From Pseudodesulfovibrio aespoeensis Aspo-2 (GTDB lineage Bacteria; Desulfobacterota; Desulfovibrionia; Desulfovibrionales; Desulfovibrionaceae): a DNA stretch of 64,000 bases. The translations under genes and the position numbers were made by a program. A model generated the notes under the pieces. The model worked only from the letters and a program-made list of their open reading frames with translations. It ran no database searches and was not told the origin of the DNA. How positions within the stretch are numbered: position 1 is the first letter of the stretch; the number at the start of each line of letters is the position of its first letter. Location of the stretch: contig NC_014844.1 of the NCBI RefSeq assembly GCF_000176915.2, positions 3,472,001 through 3,536,000 of the forward strand, given 5' to 3'. Positions 59,601 to 64,000 of the stretch are shown here, piece by piece.

Positions 59601-62113
59601 GCCCCAACGTCCACGTCACCGCCCTGCTGGTGCGCAAGGCGTCGGACGTGGCCGAAGGGTCGGTGGGCCGCGCCTTTGGGGCCGCGCCCCTGGCCGTGGA
59701 CACCCTGGCCAACAAGCTCGACCCGAAGGTGAGCGCGCCCGCCGAAGTCCGGCCCGAGACCGCGCTTGACATCGAGGTCAGCCTGGACAAGCACGTCAGG
59801 CCCAACGCCGTGATCACCATCGCTGCGGTGGACGAGGGCATCATGCAGCTCTCTGGCGCGGACGACCCGGACCCGTTCGGCTTTTTCTACGCCCGCCGCG
59901 CCCTGGGCGTGACCAGTTACGACACCTTTGCCATGCTCTATCCCGATCTGGCCCGAATCATGGGCGCGGCCACGCCGGGTGGCGGCATGGAAATGCTGGC
60001 CGAGAGCCAGTTCATGCGTACCGAGGGCATCCGCCGGGTCACGCCCGTGGCCTTCTGGTCCGGCCCGCTGACCGTGGGCGACGACAACACCGTGCGCTGG
60101 AGCGTGACCCTGCCCGACTTCCAGGGCGCGCTGCGCGTGGTGGCCGTGGGCCTTGACGGCAAACGGCTGGGCACGGGCCGGGCCATGGTCCGGGTGCGCT
60201 CGCCCCTGGCTGTCAGCCCCACCCTGCCGCGCTTTCTGGCCGCTGGCGACGAAATCGAGATGCCCGTGACCGTGCGCAACGATCTCGGCATCGGCTCCGG
60301 CAATACCGACTCAAACGCCACCTCGACATCCGGCATTGACGCCATCACCCTGGAGGTAACGGCCACGGGCGCGCTGACCAGCACGGCAACGCCGGTCACC
60401 CTCCAGATCGCCAGGGGCACGGAGCAGACCGTGTACCTGCCGGTCTCGGCCCTGCCGGGCGCGGGCGGCGACGGTACGGTCACGGTCACGGCCTCGGCTC
60501 CTATTGCGGCCACTGGCACGGGGAAACGCGAAACGCGCCGCGTGGTCACCCACCTGCCCGTGCGCCCGGTCTCGCCCTTTCGCCGCGAGCTGGCCTTCGG
60601 CGCACTCACGGGCCAGTCCGACGAGCTGGTCCCGGCAGCGTCCGGGTTCGTGCCCGGCACCGTGACCCGCGAGGCGGTCCTGGGCGGGCTGCCCCTGGCC
60701 CGGTTCGCAGGCAAGCTCGAAAACCTCCTGGCCTATCCCTACGGCTGCGCCGAGCAGACCGCGTCCCAGGCCTTCCCCCTGATCCGGTTCGGCGAGCTGG
60801 CCCGCCAGTATGCGCCCTCCCTCTCCGGCGACACAAGCCCAGCCTTCATGGTCCAGTCCGCCATCATGCGGCTGTTGTCCATGCAGGCGGACAACGGTGG
60901 CTTTGCCCTGTGGCCCGGCGGCGAGAGCTCGCCCTGGGTCAGCGCCTACGTCACCCACTTCCTGCTTGAGGCGTCCCGCGCGGGCTACACCTCGCCCGGC
61001 ATGCTGGAGCGCGCCCTGGACCACATGGCCGATCTGGCCACCGCGCGCGGCTCAGACCTCGACCCCACGGCCTACGCCCTCTTTGATCTCGCCCTGGCCG
61101 GTCAGGCCGACCGGGGGTCCATGGACGAACTGCGCGACCGGCGCGCAACCGCCCTCTCGCCCCTGGCCCGCACCTTGATCGCGGCCAGCTACGCCCTGGC
61201 GGGCGACATGGATTCGTGCAACACCCTGCTCGCCACCCGGCCTGTTCCGGCCGATGGCCGCCAGCCGGGCGGGCGCATGGGCTCCGGCCTGCGCGACGCG
61301 GCCCTGATGCTCCTGGCCCTGGCCGAGGCCGCGCCCAGCGATCCGCTGCTGCCCCAGCTGGCAGCGGACGTGTCCCGACGCATGGAGACGCCCGACTGGG
61401 GCACTACCCAGGAGAACGGCCTTGCCTTCGCGGCCCTGGGCAAGACCCTGGCCGCGGCCAGCCCCGCGCCCCTGACAGGCCGAATCATGGCCGGGGAGTG
61501 GGCGGCCCCCTTTGCCGACGCATCAAGCGTGACCGCCACAACAGACACCAGCGACGCGCCCCTGCGGGTGGAACTGGCGGAACCTGCGGAGGGTGGACAG
61601 GCCGAGGGCAACGCCACGGTCTACTGGTCGGTGACCACTCGCGGCGTACCCGTGCCGGAGAGCCTTGTCCCGGCCAGCCACGGGCTTGAAGTCCGGCGCA
61701 CCTTCCTTGACCGAAGCGGCGCACCGGCAGACCTCTCCAGCCTGCCCCAGGGCGCGCTGGTGATCATGAAGACCGAGCTGCGCAGCACGGGCCAGGGCGT
61801 GGAGAACGTGGTTCTCCAGTGCCTGCTGCCCGCCGGGCTGGAGGTGGAGAACCCGCGCCTGGACACCACCGAGACCGCGCCCCTGGCCGCTGACAACGAA
61901 CTGCCCCTGACCGGGCATCAGGACCTGCGCGACGACCGGGTGCTCTTCTTCACCGATCTGCCCCGGACCGGCTGGTATGCGGGCTACACCCAGCTGCGGG
62001 CCGTGACGCCGGGCCGCTACGGGCTGCCCCCGGTCCAGGCCGAGGCCATGTACAACCCGGCCATCATGGCCGCAGACGCGCCGGGCAGCGTGACCGTGAC
62101 CAGGGAGCCGTAG
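56672..62113 (+). CDS. Bacterial alpha-2-macroglobulin (YfhM-like), thioester type
   Basis: The 1813-residue protein starts at ATG 56672 (CGGAGAAG upstream) with an N-terminal membrane helix (LVIAALAVIVTVQAVWIA) but no lipobox Cys. After MG-type beta domains it carries an MG-like bait region, VTRAFRRDTA-like segments replaced here by SYDTFAMLYPDLARIMGA (~1090), the thioester motif YPYGCAEQTASQAF (~1358), an alpha-alpha toroid TED domain (~1360-1640; QADNGGFALWPGGE) and a C-terminal receptor-like domain. It traps invading proteases in the periplasm. The next gene encodes the peptidoglycan synthase it is classically paired with. Confidence 0.9.
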   Translation: MNAAKLKTLVIAALAVIVTVQAVWIARSPSLPGDGQLAVSELRVGPGRSGIEVELNGPADTQAVPAGEAATLTPQADGEWTWSNPYLLRFTARQMLAEDAEYTVELAPALKLAGERTFTVRTASFAVSSVDLAERVGDAPGSAVMVAALSFTGAVSPEDALAHVRLADQSDGSEVPLSAMTSWSSSYLELRSDPVAKTVEGRTYVLTVSRDLKMAGSALALGRDTTASIPVRLDPVLAYRGADAWSSPTGSGIRLTFSTPMDARRAAPFVTVKPETSHSLSADGPILILSGGFAPGTRYTVTIRQGLTAPDGALLDKTESAALTVPDVTPSADFVGTGLFLPRSARAGLVLEAVNTDRVELRVDRVYPNNLFAMLSEYGSRLFEDQWDYSGVPYTLGGTIFEATLRTDGERNKPVRVPVRLDSIRAGERGLFKVSATIPGQSGVKRWLALTDIGLTAKQGADGFLIWTVSNTSLAPLPGTRLTLISDKNQRLGTAVADERGAAKIPPTPDRGAGAPFMILAERDDDFAFLLLSRSAVDTTGLDVTGVTAPQSGLRAYLYGERDLYRPGETAQGVAVIRKDDLTAPAPMPLVLVQRDPRGREVRRLRLDSGDTGLAPFALDVADYALTGDHTLELLAGDTVIGSSRFKVEEFIPDRIAAEVTTDTTVYAPGQEVRAGVTASYLFGPPAANLPVTARVLLRAAPFTAKGFEEYVFGDPDADFAQQEIFEQEATLDDAGKASFVIPMPDGLAPPAALEAIILGRVSETGGRGVTARKRVVVHPHPYYLGVRALDKKGFAPAKPVTFDFVALTPDGAPAAHGPLSARLYRDRWRTAVRLTPSGGYRYESVNDPELISEQVVPAGTGPGSVSFTPPDYGSYRMLIDTVESPSSGASGASGVATFFCGGWGYSPWALENPARIELVLDKDHYQPGDNAVVQIRAPFPGRLLMAVEGDTVSDTRIIDLTGNTGEAVFPVKLAYGPNVHVTALLVRKASDVAEGSVGRAFGAAPLAVDTLANKLDPKVSAPAEVRPETALDIEVSLDKHVRPNAVITIAAVDEGIMQLSGADDPDPFGFFYARRALGVTSYDTFAMLYPDLARIMGAATPGGGMEMLAESQFMRTEGIRRVTPVAFWSGPLTVGDDNTVRWSVTLPDFQGALRVVAVGLDGKRLGTGRAMVRVRSPLAVSPTLPRFLAAGDEIEMPVTVRNDLGIGSGNTDSNATSTSGIDAITLEVTATGALTSTATPVTLQIARGTEQTVYLPVSALPGAGGDGTVTVTASAPIAATGTGKRETRRVVTHLPVRPVSPFRRELAFGALTGQSDELVPAASGFVPGTVTREAVLGGLPLARFAGKLENLLAYPYGCAEQTASQAFPLIRFGELARQYAPSLSGDTSPAFMVQSAIMRLLSMQADNGGFALWPGGESSPWVSAYVTHFLLEASRAGYTSPGMLERALDHMADLATARGSDLDPTAYALFDLALAGQADRGSMDELRDRRATALSPLARTLIAASYALAGDMDSCNTLLATRPVPADGRQPGGRMGSGLRDAALMLLALAEAAPSDPLLPQLAADVSRRMETPDWGTTQENGLAFAALGKTLAAASPAPLTGRIMAGEWAAPFADASSVTATTDTSDAPLRVELAEPAEGGQAEGNATVYWSVTTRGVPVPESLVPASHGLEVRRTFLDRSGAPADLSSLPQGALVIMKTELRSTGQGVENVVLQCLLPAGLEVENPRLDTTETAPLAADNELPLTGHQDLRDDRVLFFTDLPRTGWYAGYTQLRAVTPGRYGLPPVQAEAMYNPAIMAADAPGSVTVTREP

Positions 62114-62119
62114 CCCGGC

Positions 62120-64000
62120 ATGCATTGGTTGATGCACCGGCTTCGGGCGATGGCCCGGAAAGTGCCGGGCCGCATGAGGTGGCCCACACGGTGGTGGGCG
62201 CGTCTGGCCTGCGCCCTGGCCCCCCTTGCCCTGGCCGGACCGCTGGCGTTCCTGTTCCTGAATGCGCTCTTTCCGCTCCCGCCAGGGTGGCTCGACGCGC
62301 CCTCTGGCACCCGGATACTGGACCGCACCGGGATCGAGCTGCGCCGCTTCCCGGCCCCGGACACCCGCTGGCGGTTCCCGGTGACCCTGGACCAGGTCTC
62401 GCCCCAACTGGTCACAGCCCTGGTCGAGGCCGAGGACCGCTGGCTTTTCGTCCATCCGGGGGTCAACCCCCTGGCCGTGCTCCGGGCAGCCTGGACCAAC
62501 GCGGTCTCGGGCCGGGTGGTCTCGGGCGCTTCCACCATCCCCATGCAGCTGGCGCGCATGGCCGCGCCCGGCCCGCGCACCCTGGGGGCCAAACTGGCCG
62601 AATCCTTTCGCGCTCTGCAACTGACCCTGGCCCACTCCAAAACCGAACTGCTCGAAGCCTACCTCAACACCGCGCCCTTTGGCGGCAACATCGTGGGTGT
62701 GGGCGCGGCCTCGCGCATCTATTTCGGCAAGCCGCCGGACCGGCTCTCGCTGGGCGAATGCGCCCTGCTGGCCGTGCTGCCGCGCGCCCCCAACCGCTAC
62801 GATCCCTCGCGCCACCCCCAGGCAGCCATGGCCGTGCGCGACCGGGTTCTGACCCTGCTGGCCGAGCGCGGGGCCGTGCCCGAAGCCGAGGCGCGCCGGG
62901 CCATGCGCCAGCCCATGGTGGCCCAGCGCAGACCCTCGCCCATGCTCGCCCCGCATTTCTGCCTGCTGGCCCGGAGCCGGTTGGGGGCCGAGACCAGTCT
63001 GACCACCTCCCTTGATCTCGCCCGGCAGGGGAACGTGGAGCGGCTCCTGGCCCGCCACGTGGAGCGGCTGCGCGGGCTTGGCATCAGCAACGGCGCGGTG
63101 GCGGTCCTTGACCGGCGCACCCGCGAGGTTCTGGCCCTGGCCGGGTCCGCAAATTTCCACGACGACAGCCACCAGGGGCAGGTCAACAACGCCCTGTCGC
63201 CCCGCTCGCCCGGCTCCACCCTCAAGCCCTTTCTCTACGCCCTGGCCTTTGACAAGGGGGTGGCCCTGCCCCAGTCGCGCCTGCTGGACGTGCCCGTGGA
63301 CTATGCCGGGTACGCGCCGGAGAACTATGCCGGAACCTTTTCGGGCCGGGTCACCGTGACCGACGCCCTGACCCGCTCCCTCAATGTGCCGGCGGTGCGG
63401 CTGCTGGCCCGGACCGGGCTGCATGACTTCCACACCCTGCTGGTGCGCGCCGGGCTGGAGACCATCGACCGCCCGGCGGCCAGCTACGGGCTGCCCCTGG
63501 CTCTGGGCGCGTGCGAGGTGCGGCTGATCGACCTGACCAATGTCTACGCCACGCTGGGCCAGGGCGGGGAACACCGGCCCTGGCGGATTACCCCGGACAC
63601 GGGAGAAGGGCCGGGCACGCCCCTGTTCACGCCCGAGGCCGCCCTGGTGGTGGCCGGGATGCTGACCGGAGTGACCCGCCCCGACATGCCCGACTCCTGG
63701 CGGCTGACCCGCGACCGCCCGGCAGCGGCCTGGAAGACCGGGACCTCCTTTGGCCACCGCGACGCCTGGGCCGTGGGTTTCGGCCCGACCCTGGCCGTGG
63801 GCGTCTGGGTGGGCAACCCGAGCGGCGCGCCGGTCAAGGGCATCTCCGGCGCAACCCACGCCGGGCCGCTCTTCTTCGACGTGCTGCGCGCCCTGGAGGA
63901 GCCGGGCCGTGATCTGCATCTGGCCGAAGCCCCGGCCCTGCGCACCGTGACCCTGTGCGCCACCAGCGGCCTGCCTGCCGGACCAGACTGCCCGCACACC
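62120..64000 (+). CDS. pbpC: Penicillin-binding protein 1C (PbpC), 3' end beyond the window
   Basis: The 627 visible codons hold an N-terminal helix (ACALAPLALAGPLAFLFLNA), a GT51 transglycosylase (~70-235; EAEDRWLFVHPGVNPLAVLR with catalytic Glu, and SGASTIPMQLARM), and a penicillin-binding transpeptidase (~300-600) with the SxxK motif in SPGSTLKPFLYALA, the SLN motif and KTGTSFGHRDAW. The C-terminal BiPBP_C domain typical of PbpC would follow after ATSGLPAGPDC. It starts 6 bp after the alpha-2-macroglobulin stop, a conserved pairing for repair of the envelope after attack. Confidence 0.9.
   Translation, partial: MHWLMHRLRAMARKVPGRMRWPTRWWARLACALAPLALAGPLAFLFLNALFPLPPGWLDAPSGTRILDRTGIELRRFPAPDTRWRFPVTLDQVSPQLVTALVEAEDRWLFVHPGVNPLAVLRAAWTNAVSGRVVSGASTIPMQLARMAAPGPRTLGAKLAESFRALQLTLAHSKTELLEAYLNTAPFGGNIVGVGAASRIYFGKPPDRLSLGECALLAVLPRAPNRYDPSRHPQAAMAVRDRVLTLLAERGAVPEAEARRAMRQPMVAQRRPSPMLAPHFCLLARSRLGAETSLTTSLDLARQGNVERLLARHVERLRGLGISNGAVAVLDRRTREVLALAGSANFHDDSHQGQVNNALSPRSPGSTLKPFLYALAFDKGVALPQSRLLDVPVDYAGYAPENYAGTFSGRVTVTDALTRSLNVPAVRLLARTGLHDFHTLLVRAGLETIDRPAASYGLPLALGACEVRLIDLTNVYATLGQGGEHRPWRITPDTGEGPGTPLFTPEAALVVAGMLTGVTRPDMPDSWRLTRDRPAAAWKTGTSFGHRDAWAVGFGPTLAVGVWVGNPSGAPVKGISGATHAGPLFFDVLRALEEPGRDLHLAEAPALRTVTLCATSGLPAGPDCPHT

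Noticed and set aside
61523-63997. 824-codon minus-strand frame over alpha-2-macroglobulin and pbpC
   Set aside because: Both plus-strand genes have full motif sets; the antisense frame has only GC-driven Gly/Arg/His composition.

Overview
The window looks like the chromosome of a GC-rich, anaerobic Desulfovibrio-type bacterium (family Desulfovibrionaceae is my best guess). The pointers are a pentahaem nitrite reductase with its NrfH anchor, a separated-subunit molybdenum hydroxylase next to selenium-handling genes, many short overlapping operons and strongly GC-biased third codon positions. This is inference from gene content; no rRNA or marker gene is present.

Layout. 1-5.1 kb: core-like genes (ChaN-PDZ lipoprotein, DUF429 protein, phenylacetate-CoA-ligase-like enzyme) with an IS110 transposase. 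5.1-5.3 kb: tRNA-Lys and tRNA-Glu genes. 5.24-13.46 kb: a genomic island in the 3' end of tRNA-Glu, bounded by an 87-bp direct repeat (one mismatch). It carries a tyrosine integrase, a HTH protein, an AT-rich orphan gene, a secreted Cys-repeat protein, and wreckage of a primase-type ATPase, HsdM, HipA and a DUF6946-like gene, cut up by IS3 and IS1595 elements. 13.4-32.2 kb: probably an older island in the same site. It starts with an integrase remnant just outside the first island and ends at a third, degenerate copy of the tRNA-Glu end. Its cargo is an RsbU/STAS/RsbW-type partner-switch module, convergent with a six-gene exopolysaccharide operon (three TPR proteins including an outer-membrane barrel, a BcsA-like synthase, a GH26-like lipoprotein and a PilZ protein), then an ABC importer with an acyl-activating enzyme, an acyl carrier protein and a GNAT-like protein.

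32.2-64 kb: core-like genes. These are a Na+/H+ antiporter with a TrkA-N-type domain, DUF3124, a tiny zinc ribbon, a K+ channel with an altered selectivity filter, two YeeE/YedE half-transporters, a three-subunit molybdenum hydroxylase, a MATE exporter, a selenium/sulfur carrier operon (yedE, TusA-like, DUF3343 fusion, NAD(P)H-hydrate-dehydratase-like kinase, DUF1858), nrfHA, a TetR regulator, an unrecognised 1033-residue membrane protein, an RND pump with its adaptor, and an alpha-2-macroglobulin/PBP1C pair that runs off the end.

Functional themes: (1) stepwise island accretion at tRNA-Glu; (2) a c-di-GMP- and stress-switch-linked exopolysaccharide system; (3) a possible import-and-activate pathway for a carboxylic acid loaded on a dedicated ACP; (4) a locus that could supply selenium or sulfur to a molybdenum hydroxylase. 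The least described items are the Cys-repeat protein (5.5-6.2 kb), the transporter-ligase-ACP cluster (25.9-32 kb), the DUF3343 fusion (43.9 kb) and the 1033-residue protein (48.6-51.7 kb).
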